Part shown: in pieces, positions 1 to 7,818 of the stretch
Position numbering within the stretch: position 1 is the first letter of the stretch
How the letters are laid out: every line of letters begins with the position of its first letter
Assembly: GCA_947448745.1 (NCBI GenBank)
Contig: CANFOQ010000003.1
Span: forward strand, 40,746-104,745
Direction: 5' to 3'
Source: Comamonadaceae bacterium
GTDB taxonomy: Bacteria; Pseudomonadota; Gammaproteobacteria; Burkholderiales; Burkholderiaceae_C
Length of the DNA stretch: 64,000 nt
The notes under the pieces: generated by a model
Database searches by the model: none
What the model saw: the letters and a program-made list of their open reading frames with translations, nothing else
What the model was told of the DNA's origin: nothing
Program-made: the position numbers and the translations under genes

Positions 1-702
1 GGCCAACTCTGCAGCCGCTTCCAATGAGCGGTGAACCATGAGGCCGTAGGTCACGATCGAAGCGTGTTTGCCTTCACGCACGATATTGGCTTCACCAAAA
101 GGAATGGCATAGCTTGCCTCGGGCACTTCACCCTCAAAACCATACAAATTTTTGTGTTCGCAGAAGATCACAGGATCGTTGTCACGGATGCTTTGAATCA
201 ACAAACCTTTGGTGTCATAGGGTGTGCTGGGACACACAACCTTCAAACCTGGAATATGGGTGAACAAAGGCGTGAGCATTTGGCTGTGCTGTGCAGCAGC
301 ACGGAAACCCGCACCCACCATGGCACGAATAACCACAGGGGTTTCTGCTTTGCCACCAAACATGTATTTAAATTTGGCGGCTTGATTGTAAATTTGGTCG
401 AAACAAACGCCCATGAAGTCAATGAACATCAGTTCTGCAACCGGGCGCATGCCACAGGCTGCGGCACCAATAGCTGCACCAACATAGGCACTTTCGCTCA
501 AGGGGGTATCCATCAAACGGTCACCATGTTTGGCATACAAACCTTTGGTCACGCCCAAGACACCGCCCCAGGCGTCCATCTCACCATCGCCACCGGCACC
601 ACCCACAATGTCTTCACCCATGCAAATGACGGAAGGGTCACGTGCCATTTCCAAATCAAGCGCTTCATTGATCGCTTGCTTCATGCTGATTTTTCTTGCC
701 AT
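1..702 (-). CDS. acoB: Acetoin dehydrogenase / 2-oxo acid dehydrogenase E1 component, beta subunit (partial, 3' end beyond window)
   Basis: The first 234 residues of an E1 beta subunit run off the left edge. The start ATG (700-702) follows a strong AAGGAG ribosome site. The N-terminus MARKISMKQAINEAL, the segment GEDIVGGAGGDGEMDAWGGV and the later MGVCFDQIYNQAAKFKYM and HSQMLTPLFTHIPGLKVV blocks are typical of the transketolase-like pyrimidine domain of AcoB/PdhB. With the alpha subunit it would form the thiamine-diphosphate E1 that cleaves acetoin to acetaldehyde plus an acetyl group passed to E2. It lies 17 bp after acoA, so the two are cotranscribed. Assignment to acetoin rather than pyruvate rests on the neighbours acoX and acoR. 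An E2 gene would be expected beyond the edge. Confidence 0.88.
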   Translation of the reverse strand, partial: MARKISMKQAINEALDLEMARDPSVICMGEDIVGGAGGDGEMDAWGGVLGVTKGLYAKHGDRLMDTPLSESAYVGAAIGAAACGMRPVAELMFIDFMGVCFDQIYNQAAKFKYMFGGKAETPVVIRAMVGAGFRAAAQHSQMLTPLFTHIPGLKVVCPSTPYDTKGLLIQSIRDNDPVIFCEHKNLYGFEGEVPEASYAIPFGEANIVREGKHASIVTYGLMVHRSLEAAAELA

Positions 703-719
703 TTTGAGTCTCCTTCAGT

Positions 720-1703
720 TCAATATTTCACGTAAACATCGGTGGTCAGATCGGCCAACGTGGGCAGCGGTGCCGCTTTAGCTTCCTTGACAGCTTTTTC
801 AATCAGCTGCATCACTTCATCATCAATAGCCTTGATTTCAGCGGCAGTAATGACGCCTGAAGCGGTGACCTCGGCAGTGAATTTTTTCAAGCAATCTTTG
901 TTGGCTCGAATGTCATCGAGTTCGCCAGGGCCGCGGTAGGTTTGCGCATCCCCCTCGAAGTGACCGTAAAAGCGCACCATCTTGCATTCCAGTAAGGTGG
1001 GCCCCCCACCTTCGCGGGCACGCCGAATGATTTCACCTGCAGCCTCATACACAGCGAAGAAATCAGTGCCATCTACCGTGACACCAGGCATGCCAAATCC
1101 AGCTGCACGATCCACATACGAATCCACAGCCACACCGTAATCACGTGATGTGGATTCTGCATAACCGTTGTTCTCGACAACGAAAATGGCTGGCAAATTC
1201 CAAACGGCTGCCAAATTCAAGCTTTCTAAAAAAGTGCCTTGGTTACTTGCACCGTCACCTACAAAGCTGATCGCGACTTCGCCTTTTTTACGCAATTTGG
1301 CGGCCAATGCAGCACCACACACCAACGGTGCCCCTGCGCCCAGGATGCCATTGGCACCCATCATGCCTTTGCTCAAATCGGCAATGTGCATAGAGCCGCC
1401 CTTGCCGTTGCAAGATCCGCCTTTTTTGCCGTAAATTTCTTTCATCATGTCGATCACATCCACACCTTTGGCGATGCAATGTCCATGGCCACGATGGGTA
1501 CTGGCGATGCGGTCACCGTCTCCCAAGTGCGCCATGATGCCGGTGCCCGAGGCTTCTTCACCAGCGTAGAGGTGAACAAAACCAGGAATATCGCCACGTG
1601 CAAAATCAACGTGCAGACGTTCTTCAAACTCTCGAATCGTTTTCATTTTTCGATATGCTTCGAGCAACTGCGTTTTATTCAGTGGATACGGATTGCCTGC
1701 CAT
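720..1703 (-). CDS. acoA: Acetoin dehydrogenase / 2-oxo acid dehydrogenase E1 component, alpha subunit
   Basis: 327 residues, the usual length for AcoA. The thiamine-diphosphate motif begins at GDG (149-151) and ends in NN (178-179), with GASNQGTFLESLNLAAVW between. The HLYAGEEA segment near residue 44 and the phosphorylation-loop-like RGHGHCIAKG (71-80) fit the E1 alpha family. The start ATG has an AAAGGAG ribosome site. The gene lies between acoX (24 bp upstream) and acoB (17 bp downstream) and should be expressed from the sigma-54 promoter ahead of acoX. It is cytosolic and functions as an alpha2beta2 heterotetramer with AcoB. Pyruvate dehydrogenase E1 alpha is the alternative on sequence alone; the acoX/acoR context favours acetoin. 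Confidence 0.9.
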   Translation of the reverse strand: MAGNPYPLNKTQLLEAYRKMKTIREFEERLHVDFARGDIPGFVHLYAGEEASGTGIMAHLGDGDRIASTHRGHGHCIAKGVDVIDMMKEIYGKKGGSCNGKGGSMHIADLSKGMMGANGILGAGAPLVCGAALAAKLRKKGEVAISFVGDGASNQGTFLESLNLAAVWNLPAIFVVENNGYAESTSRDYGVAVDSYVDRAAGFGMPGVTVDGTDFFAVYEAAGEIIRRAREGGGPTLLECKMVRFYGHFEGDAQTYRGPGELDDIRANKDCLKKFTAEVTASGVITAAEIKAIDDEVMQLIEKAVKEAKAAPLPTLADLTTDVYVKY

Positions 1704-1727
1704 GGTTGTCTCCTTTGATTTGATGGC

Positions 1728-2756
1728 TTAAAAACGGAATAGCCCTTTGTCTGCACCAAGTTGCATGCAGCGGGCTACGTCCACGGTGAAAAATGCGTTT
1801 TTCTTCAGGGTGATTGCCACACGGTCCCCTGTTTTGAATGTCATCTCACGTTCGCCGTCCAAGGCCACTACGCCTGCAGACAAACGCACGGGTTCTGCTT
1901 GCTCGGCAGGCAACAAGGACCAGCTTGCAATGGGGATGTCTCTCATCATTCCTGGGGCAATCGGGGCTCTAAGTTTGAATTGAGCCTGTTCAGTGTCACC
2001 GGCCAGTTCAATCACCAACCCTTCTGGTTGCTTTCTGGTCACGGGTTGCAGTAAACCGCCGATGGCTGACAGACCAATCACCTCGGGATCAGCGTAGGTG
2101 AGATAGACCGCAGCAAGGCTGTCTGGACGCCACAAAGCTCTGGAGCCAATCACACGCTCGTGAGAGATGACAGCATCCACAATGGCGATGTCCCTTCTTT
2201 CTCCCTCATTGATCGAGATATCGAGCACTTTGTTCGCCAAAAGGGCTTCATCGCGGGAAAGTTGGCCGGTTGCGAAAAGGCCAACAGCCATGGCCGTCAC
2301 TGTAGGCTCTCGCATTTCAGGAAATGCATTGTTGGTGCCTGTGGACAAGCCTGCGATAGGAATATCGCCGCACTCTCTGGCCACTGCGCGATGGGTGCCA
2401 TCACCACCCAAAACCACGATGGCATTCACACCTGCTTGTCGCATCAAGCGTGCTGAATGGAAAGTGTCATCGACGGTTGATAGGGGCTCGAAGTCCAAAT
2501 ACTCAACTTCTGGGAAACCTTGCCCCATTTGTCCTTCACGCATCAACTGACGCATCAGCAATGGACGCATGCCAGATTTGTCCGGCATCATCAGGACCTT
2601 CTTCACACCCATGCTCGCCATGGTGCTCAAAAGTCGCAAGACGATGTTGACCCGATCCGATGTCTGCAAATTACTGGCATTGGCAATGACGCGTCGGATG
2701 TCTCGGGCGGACACAGGATTTGCGATGATTCCAACAGTCGGTATGGGCTTGCTCAT
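1728..2756 (-). CDS. acoX: AcoX, NAD-kinase-like protein of acetoin catabolism operons
   Basis: 342 residues from the ATG at 2756, chosen because an AAGGAACGAGG ribosome site precedes it; a longer in-frame reading to 2816 would run through the predicted sigma-54 promoter. The GGDG motif (about residues 117-120, in VVLGGDGTHRAVA) and the later STGTNNAFP are hallmarks of the ATP-NAD/diacylglycerol kinase fold. AcoX is the first gene of aco operons such as that of Cupriavidus necator; its biochemical role is not settled, and the family suggests a nucleotide-binding kinase. It is followed by acoA and acoB with short gaps. It is distinct from the essential NAD kinase. Confidence 0.85.
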   Translation of the reverse strand: MSKPIPTVGIIANPVSARDIRRVIANASNLQTSDRVNIVLRLLSTMASMGVKKVLMMPDKSGMRPLLMRQLMREGQMGQGFPEVEYLDFEPLSTVDDTFHSARLMRQAGVNAIVVLGGDGTHRAVARECGDIPIAGLSTGTNNAFPEMREPTVTAMAVGLFATGQLSRDEALLANKVLDISINEGERRDIAIVDAVISHERVIGSRALWRPDSLAAVYLTYADPEVIGLSAIGGLLQPVTRKQPEGLVIELAGDTEQAQFKLRAPIAPGMMRDIPIASWSLLPAEQAEPVRLSAGVVALDGEREMTFKTGDRVAITLKKNAFFTVDVARCMQLGADKGLFRF

Positions 2757-2786
2757 TCCTCGTTCCTTGAAGATCAAGAAACACAA

Positions 2787-2802
2787 TGCAAGGTGCATAC
2801 CA
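2787..2802 (-). promoter_or_regulatory. Candidate sigma-54 (-24/-12) promoter of acoXAB
   Basis: On the minus strand this reads TGGTATGCACCTTGCA, with the GG and GC elements exactly 10 nt apart. Compared with TGGCAC-N5-TTGC it differs at two positions of the -24 box, and the -12 box is intact. The predicted start of transcription is near 2776, about 20 nt before the acoX ATG. AcoR, encoded nearby, is a sigma-54 activator. Confidence 0.7.
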
Positions 2803-2914
2803 AGCTCAATGAGCACTTAAAACCACGCTGAAATCGTCTTTAACTAGATATAAACCCTTGGATCCGACTCAAAGTCTGTCTCAATTTTTGTAACAGGTCC
2901 AAAACGTATCAGGC

Positions 2915-2925
2915 GTGACAGTCAC
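2915..2925. promoter_or_regulatory. Candidate AcoR binding site (palindrome GTGAC-A-GTCAC)
   Basis: An 11-nt palindrome overlaps the stop codon of the Tpx-like gene, about 130 bp upstream of the -12 element of the acoX promoter. The same 11-mer occurs about 117 bp upstream of the candidate sigma-54 element of the ABC importer operon (11575-11585). Position and repetition suit an enhancer-binding-protein site. AcoR as the binder is inferred. Confidence 0.55.
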
Positions 2926-3446
2926 ACCATTTCTGCATTGAGATGCAACGACATGGCTTTGCTCAAACCGCTGAGGTCCGGTCCATCCATGAGGTCTGCA
3001 GCCAATTTGGCATAGATAACTTTATTCATGGCATCCAACACCATCACGGCCCTGGCGCCCAGCCCTTTGAAGCGCCCACTTGAGATCATCAACCCGTGAC
3101 TGAGTAAAAACTTTTGGTTTCTAAAGGCTGACAGGATATCCATATTTTGAATGCCTTCTGTCAGACGCCACTTTTGAAGCGCACAAGGCAAGTCACTTGA
3201 AATCACAAAACATTTAGCACCGCGAATACCATGATTGGCTCTTTGTAATTGCCCTGCATGTTGGACAGCGCGTGGTGAATCGATACTGGGGTAAAAATCC
3301 AAAACTTTGAACTGACATTTGAATTCATTGATACAGACATCTTCCCAATTAGAGTCTGTCAAATACAGAGGTGAAATCGTCTTGCCAATTTGTGGAAAGC
3401 TGCCATCGGTATAGAGTGTTTCGCCTAAGCATGTCACACGAGCCAT
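2922..3446 (-). CDS. Thiol peroxidase (Tpx)-like protein lacking both catalytic cysteines
   Basis: 174 residues that align with E. coli Tpx through most of its length: KVLDFYPSIDS matches KVLNIFPSIDT, SSDLP matches SADLP, LSAFRN matches LSTFRN, and KGLGARAVMVLD matches KGLAARAVVVID. The peroxidatic cysteine of the TxxC motif is replaced (S57-P-R-A60). The resolving-cysteine position after SSDLP is arginine (R94). Cysteines remain at 6, 38, 44, 79 and 88, none in the canonical places. It should therefore not be a conventional peroxidase; a binding, sensing or chaperone role is possible but unproven. It lies between acoR and acoX in the same orientation and has its own sigma-54-like promoter. 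The frame is intact with a good AAGGAG ribosome site, so it looks like a maintained gene and not a decayed one. Confidence 0.8.
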   Translation of the reverse strand: MARVTCLGETLYTDGSFPQIGKTISPLYLTDSNWEDVCINEFKCQFKVLDFYPSIDSPRAVQHAGQLQRANHGIRGAKCFVISSDLPCALQKWRLTEGIQNMDILSAFRNQKFLLSHGLMISSGRFKGLGARAVMVLDAMNKVIYAKLAADLMDGPDLSGLSKAMSLHLNAEMV

Positions 3447-3449
3447 GTT

Positions 3450-3471
3450 GCATCTCCTTTTCAGGAGATGC
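3450..3471. repeat. Inverted repeat spanning the start region of the Tpx-like gene
   Basis: A perfect 9-bp inverted repeat (GCATCTCCT / AGGAGATGC) with a 4-nt spacer. The arm nearest the gene contains its Shine-Dalgarno sequence. The sigma-54 start site predicted for this gene (near 3462) falls in the spacer, so a transcript from that promoter would carry only one arm; a read-through transcript from acoR would form the hairpin and bury the ribosome site. Confidence 0.5.
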
Positions 3472-3472
3472 C

Positions 3473-3488
3473 AGCAACAGCTGTGCCA
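3473..3488 (-). promoter_or_regulatory. Candidate sigma-54 (-24/-12) promoter of the Tpx-like gene
   Basis: The minus strand reads TGGCACAGCTGTTGCT: a full TGGCAC -24 box, five spacer bases and TTGCT as the -12 box, with GG-N10-GC spacing. This is the best sigma-54 match seen in the window. It lies 27 to 42 nt before the start codon, in the 61-bp gap after acoR. Confidence 0.75.
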
Positions 3489-3507
3489 ATGTGGCGCTTG
3501 AGATGAC

Positions 3508-5454
3508 TTAGTGCAAACTTTCAGGCACTTCGATTCCGTAGCGCTTCATGCGTCGGTAAAGGGTCATGCGAGAGACACCGAGTTGTTTAGATACAAGCGT
3601 CACGTTCCAGTTGGCGGCACGCATGTACTGCACCAAGAGAGCAGCATCAGCAGAAGCAACACTCGATTTGGGGGGTGTTTGTGAAGGTTTGATCAGGGCC
3701 TCTTCATGGATTGAAATGGCGTCAGGCAAATCTGCCAAACCAATTTGTCCATCACTGCAAACGGCCTTGGCGTAGTCCAGCGTGTTTCTCAACTCGCGCA
3801 AGTTGCCTGGCCATTTATGGACTTGCAACAGCTTTTCTGTTTCAGGGAGCAAAGTAGGCACACTGGCTTCATCGTCCAATCCCATAGAGAGCATGCGTTG
3901 AATCAACCATGACAAATCGGTGCGAGAGCGCAAGGGCGGCAAGTTAATTCGGGCACCCGCCAAGCGGTAGAACAAATCATCGCGGAACTTACCAGCTCTG
4001 ACCTGATGTTCGATATTGAAGTGGGTGGCCGCGATGACCCTGATGTCAACAGGAATGGGTTGGGTCGCACCCACTGGCAAGACTTCTTTTTCTGCCAACA
4101 CACGCAGTAAACGAGATTGCAACGGCATGGGCATGTCGCCAATTTCATCCAAGAACAAAGTACCACCGTGCGCCGCTTGAATGAGACCGACTTTGGATTT
4201 GCTGCCAGACCCAGAAAAACTGCCCGGCCTGTGCCCAAACAACTCGCTTTCAATCAGGGTTTCAGGAATGGCTGCGCAATTGACCGCGATGAATGGGCGA
4301 GAACGTCGCTCACTGCTCTCGTGGATGGCTTTCGCAAAATACTCTTTTCCAGTGCCCGTCTCGCCTGTCAGCAAAACACTGACGGGTGTGTTGACGAGTT
4401 TGGCAGCACGTTCAATTTGACGATCCAAGGCGGTATCGCCACCCGACAGTGCCGCCAATGGCGCAGGAATTTTGAACGTCACAACATGACTGGCACCAGG
4501 TTGTGACACTTTGGGAGGTGGAGTGGCGATCATGAACAAGATGGAGCCACCTTTGGCCAAAGTCACCACGTTTTGATCCGTCGCACGCCCTGCAGAAAAT
4601 CTGGTGAGCTCTTGAAGTTTCAAATTAAACAGGTCTTCAAAGTTTTTACCAATGACTTTTTCATTTGAAAAACCTTGCAGCAGCAACTGGGCTCTTCGGT
4701 TGTGACCCAGCACTTTGCCCGTGGCGTCTAGGGCCACAAGGTAGTCGGGTTTGACGTCTAAGAATTGAGGTGCCGTGCTGAGTTTGAGAACCCATTCAGC
4801 TTGGAACATACGCATGAAAGCCGCGTTTTCGATGTGCTGTGCGTAGGATTTGACCAACTGCAAGGCCAAATGCTGGCTGTCTTTGGGTTGGCTTGATTGA
4901 AGTTGAGAAATATCGAGGACCGCCATCAAATCGCCGAGTGCGTTGAACACTGGGGAAGTGGTGCATGTCAGGGGGATGTGCGTGGCATCAAAGTGGTCCG
5001 TGAGATGGACGGTCAGCGCCTCGCCAGTGGCGATACAAGTGCCGACACCGCACGTCCCAGCCACAGCTTCACTCCAATCAGCCCCAAGATACAAGCCCGC
5101 TTTGCGCAAACTAGGCTCGAAGACCAAGTCGCCAATGAAATCGACCGTGACCCCTTTGGCATCCGTCAGCAACACGCAATAGCCCAAACCAGAAACTTGG
5201 TGATAAAGCGTTTCAAGGCCGTGCCTTGCGATGTGTAAAAACTCTTCCAACCTGTCTTGGTGTTCACGCAAACGGTTGTGAGGAAGAATAACCGCTTGCT
5301 GAGGGCGCGTGGGGTCTAACCCATGTAGATTCAAACATCTGAACCAAGATGCTTTGATGATGTCTTCATGCTTGAAAGCACGCGTTGAGCCCACCCCATG
5401 TTCAGCGACATCCATCACGGTTGCGATGTGTTCATTGGCGTGAGAATGAAGCAT
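3508..5454 (-). CDS. acoR: AcoR-type sigma-54-dependent transcriptional activator
   Basis: 648 residues from the ATG at 5454, preferred over an upstream TTG (5469) because GAAGG precedes it by 8 nt. Counting from that TTG, a GAF-like sensor region spans roughly 80-190 and a PAS-like segment 240-320. An AAA+ domain has Walker A GETGTGKE (369-376), Walker B GGTLFLDE (435-442) and sensor/arginine-finger regions. A Fis-type helix-turn-helix ends the protein (NVTLVSKQLGVSRMTLYRR). The sigma-54-contacting loop reads GSFSGS (416-421) where most family members have GAFTGA. AcoR activates aco genes in response to acetoin or acetaldehyde in related bacteria. Here it probably acts on acoXAB, the Tpx-like gene and perhaps the ABC importer. 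Confidence 0.88.
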   Translation of the reverse strand: MLHSHANEHIATVMDVAEHGVGSTRAFKHEDIIKASWFRCLNLHGLDPTRPQQAVILPHNRLREHQDRLEEFLHIARHGLETLYHQVSGLGYCVLLTDAKGVTVDFIGDLVFEPSLRKAGLYLGADWSEAVAGTCGVGTCIATGEALTVHLTDHFDATHIPLTCTTSPVFNALGDLMAVLDISQLQSSQPKDSQHLALQLVKSYAQHIENAAFMRMFQAEWVLKLSTAPQFLDVKPDYLVALDATGKVLGHNRRAQLLLQGFSNEKVIGKNFEDLFNLKLQELTRFSAGRATDQNVVTLAKGGSILFMIATPPPKVSQPGASHVVTFKIPAPLAALSGGDTALDRQIERAAKLVNTPVSVLLTGETGTGKEYFAKAIHESSERRSRPFIAVNCAAIPETLIESELFGHRPGSFSGSGSKSKVGLIQAAHGGTLFLDEIGDMPMPLQSRLLRVLAEKEVLPVGATQPIPVDIRVIAATHFNIEHQVRAGKFRDDLFYRLAGARINLPPLRSRTDLSWLIQRMLSMGLDDEASVPTLLPETEKLLQVHKWPGNLRELRNTLDYAKAVCSDGQIGLADLPDAISIHEEALIKPSQTPPKSSVASADAALLVQYMRAANWNVTLVSKQLGVSRMTLYRRMKRYGIEVPESLH

Positions 5455-5566
5455 GGTTGCGGCCTTCAAATCAATGTAAAAACCTGGGTGGTTTTGACAT
5501 TCTTAAATATTAGTTTTTTAACGCACCAAAGTCATGAGGGTTTGTCCTAGTCAACACGAAAGAAGA

Positions 5567-5580
5567 ATGATTTAAATCAT
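5567..5580. repeat. AT-rich perfect palindrome upstream of acoR
   Basis: ATGATTTAAATCAT is a 14-bp perfect palindrome in the 198-bp gap between the importer operon and acoR, about 115 bp before the acoR start. It could be an operator; no regulator can be assigned, and chance is possible in AT-rich DNA. Nothing else definite is seen in this gap. Confidence 0.3.
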
Positions 5581-5652
5581 GAAATCATACATTTTTGGCA
5601 AGTTCGCAAAGGCGAGCTGCTTGATAAATTCAATTCAAAAGTTCACACACTC

Positions 5653-6702
5653 TCAGTCGCGAAAGAAATGAACATGGGACAAATCGGGTTGGAGATACAA
5701 ACGTGAACCCTCGGTGAATTGAGACTGTCCAGACAGCCTGACCTTCATTGTTTGCTGGGAAGCATGGAGATCAAGAATGGTGTGACCACCCAAGGGTTCA
5801 ACCGCCACCACGGTAGCCTCAAATCCGTCCTTTGTGACTTGACTGGAAACGTCAAAATTTTCAGGACGGATGCCCATGGTCACAGCTCCAGCTATTGGCT
5901 TGTTTGGAATTGAAGACACATTGATGGAGAAATTAAAGTCATTCGCAAAAAAAACGTCGGATTGATCGATGGTTCCTTGGATCAAATTCATCGGTGGTGA
6001 GCCAATCAAATGGGCAACGCGAACATCGACCGGTGCGTCATATATTTTTTCAGGAACGTCCACCTGAATAATCTTGCCATCAACAACAATCGCCAACCGA
6101 TCAGCCACACTCATGACTTCTTCTTCGTCGTGCGAGACATAAATGAAGGTGTGATTCCCCTCAGATTGCAAGCGCTTGAGTTCAACGCGCATCTCCTCTC
6201 GCAAACGGGCGTCCAAAGCTGCAATAGGCTCGTCCAACAAAAAGGCTCCGGGCTCACGTACAAAGGCACGGCCCAATGCAATCCGTTGCCTTTCACCACC
6301 ACTCATTTGGGCCGGTACTTTGTGCAGTATGTGATCGATATGCAAAACCTTGGACACACGATCGACTTCAACCTGAACTTTCGCCTTGTCAAATCCTCGC
6401 TCGATCAGCGGAAAGGAAATATTGTCATAACCATTCAAATGAGGAAACAAGGCTAAATTTTGAAACACCATGGCCATGTTGCGCTCTTCAGGTGAAAAAT
6501 TGGTGGCGTCAAAGCCATCAATCATCACCCTGCCCTCGTCTGGCTGGACCAATCCCAGAATGATTTTCAGTATGCTGGTTTTGCCGCATGAAGGTGGCCC
6601 AAAGATGCCAAAAAATTCATTGCTCTTGATGTCCAAGTCAATGGGGCCGATGGTGAAGTTGGGGTAACGCTTGACCACGCCACGAAGTGAAATATTTGCC
6701 AT
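5653..6702 (-). CDS. Carbohydrate/polyol-type ABC transporter ATP-binding protein (canonical signature motif)
   Basis: 349 residues, MalK/UgpC-type. Walker A GPPSCGKT (35-42), Q-loop VFQN (79-82), signature MSGGERQR (133-140), Walker B FLLDE (154-158) and switch histidine H191 are all present. A C-terminal regulatory OB-like domain includes GIRPENF. It is the last gene of the five-gene importer operon, 15 bp after the other ATPase. Two distinct ATPase genes in one operon recall the rhizobial GlpSTPQV glycerol importer, so a small polyol or glycerol-like substrate is possible; this is inference from layout only. Confidence 0.85.
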   Translation of the reverse strand: MANISLRGVVKRYPNFTIGPIDLDIKSNEFFGIFGPPSCGKTSILKIILGLVQPDEGRVMIDGFDATNFSPEERNMAMVFQNLALFPHLNGYDNISFPLIERGFDKAKVQVEVDRVSKVLHIDHILHKVPAQMSGGERQRIALGRAFVREPGAFLLDEPIAALDARLREEMRVELKRLQSEGNHTFIYVSHDEEEVMSVADRLAIVVDGKIIQVDVPEKIYDAPVDVRVAHLIGSPPMNLIQGTIDQSDVFFANDFNFSINVSSIPNKPIAGAVTMGIRPENFDVSSQVTKDGFEATVVAVEPLGGHTILDLHASQQTMKVRLSGQSQFTEGSRLYLQPDLSHVHFFRD

Positions 6703-6717
6703 TCAAATCCCCATCTA

Positions 6718-7809
6718 TCAAATCAACCGATTGCCGGTCGTGGTGTCAAAAGCAAGGCACTTGGCCACAGGTAAATTCAGAATTAAATGTTGCCCCGCCT
6801 GAGCCAACTCGACACCTTGCATGCATTTGAGAATGCCTATCTGCGTTTCAACGTGAGCGACTTTGACTGGGCCAATGCGTTCAACCACGTCAACCCTGCC
6901 AGGGATGATGATGTCGTGATCGGACGCTTGACCTGCACGAACTTCTTGTGCTCGAATACCCAGACTCACCGCGGATGAAATCGATTTTGAAAAGAGCTGA
7001 TGCAAGTCAGATGGCAATTCAATTTGTTGACCATTGGCAACACCCAAATAAGCAGACGATCCTGAAGTGCGCACTTCACCGTCCACCATGTTGATGGCTG
7101 GTGAACCGACAAAGCGAGCTACAAAAATATTGGCAGGGTTGTTGTAGACATCTAACGGAGCACCAACTTGCATCAATTTTCCTTTGTCCATGATGGCAAT
7201 TCGATCAGCCAAACTCATGGCCTCAATCTGATCGTGGGTCACGTAAATCATGGTTTGTTTGAATTCATGTTGCAATATTTTCAGCTCCGCACGCATGTAA
7301 GCGCGAAAACCTGCATCTAGATTGGACAAGGGTTCATCCAACAAAAACACCTTGGGCTCGGCAATCGCCGAACGCGCAATGGCTACTTTTTGCATTTCGT
7401 TGACACTGAGACTGCCAGCCAACTCTGCGAGTCGATGGTCAATGCTCATTCGCTTGGCCATGGCTGTCACACGGCGATTGATTTCGTCAGTGGGTCGCTT
7501 CTTGACAGTCAACGAAAACGCCAAGTTGTCCCGCACTGTCATGTGGGTGAAGATGGCATAGTTTTGAAATACAAACCCTATCCCTCTGTCTTGCAATTTT
7601 TGACTCGTTGGTGGCTTGCCATCGAACAATAACTGTCCATTGCTGGCGGATTCAATGCCTGCCACCATATTCATGGTGGTGGTTTTTCCACAGCCCGAAG
7701 GACCCAACAAGGCCATGAATTCACCGTTGGCGATTTCCAAATTAAGCTTATTGACAGCGGTGAAATCTCCAAATTGCTTTGTGATGTTTTGAAGTGAAAT
7801 GGAAGACAT
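6718..7809 (-). CDS. Carbohydrate/polyol-type ABC transporter ATP-binding protein (degenerate signature motif)
   Basis: 363 residues with Walker A GPSGCGKT (36-43), Q-loop VFQN (80-83), Walker B FLLDE (155-159) and switch histidine H192, but the ABC signature reads LSVNEMQ (134-140) instead of LSGGQ. Because the signature completes the ATP site of the partner subunit, a heterodimer with the downstream ATPase would have one normal and one altered site. An AAGGGG ribosome site precedes the ATG. The gene begins 9 bp after the first permease gene, in one operon with the binding protein and permeases. Confidence 0.85.
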   Translation of the reverse strand: MSSISLQNITKQFGDFTAVNKLNLEIANGEFMALLGPSGCGKTTTMNMVAGIESASNGQLLFDGKPPTSQKLQDRGIGFVFQNYAIFTHMTVRDNLAFSLTVKKRPTDEINRRVTAMAKRMSIDHRLAELAGSLSVNEMQKVAIARSAIAEPKVFLLDEPLSNLDAGFRAYMRAELKILQHEFKQTMIYVTHDQIEAMSLADRIAIMDKGKLMQVGAPLDVYNNPANIFVARFVGSPAINMVDGEVRTSGSSAYLGVANGQQIELPSDLHQLFSKSISSAVSLGIRAQEVRAGQASDHDIIIPGRVDVVERIGPVKVAHVETQIGILKCMQGVELAQAGQHLILNLPVAKCLAFDTTTGNRLI

Positions 7810-7818
7810 GGTGACCCC

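Noticed and set aside
31..735. 234-codon plus-strand open frame at the left edge
   Set aside because: It is the antisense of acoB, whose motifs and ribosome site are clear on the minus strand.
2757..2816. Longer N-terminus for AcoX
   Set aside because: The extension would place the coding start inside or upstream of the sigma-54 promoter and lacks a ribosome site; the ATG at 2756 has a good one.
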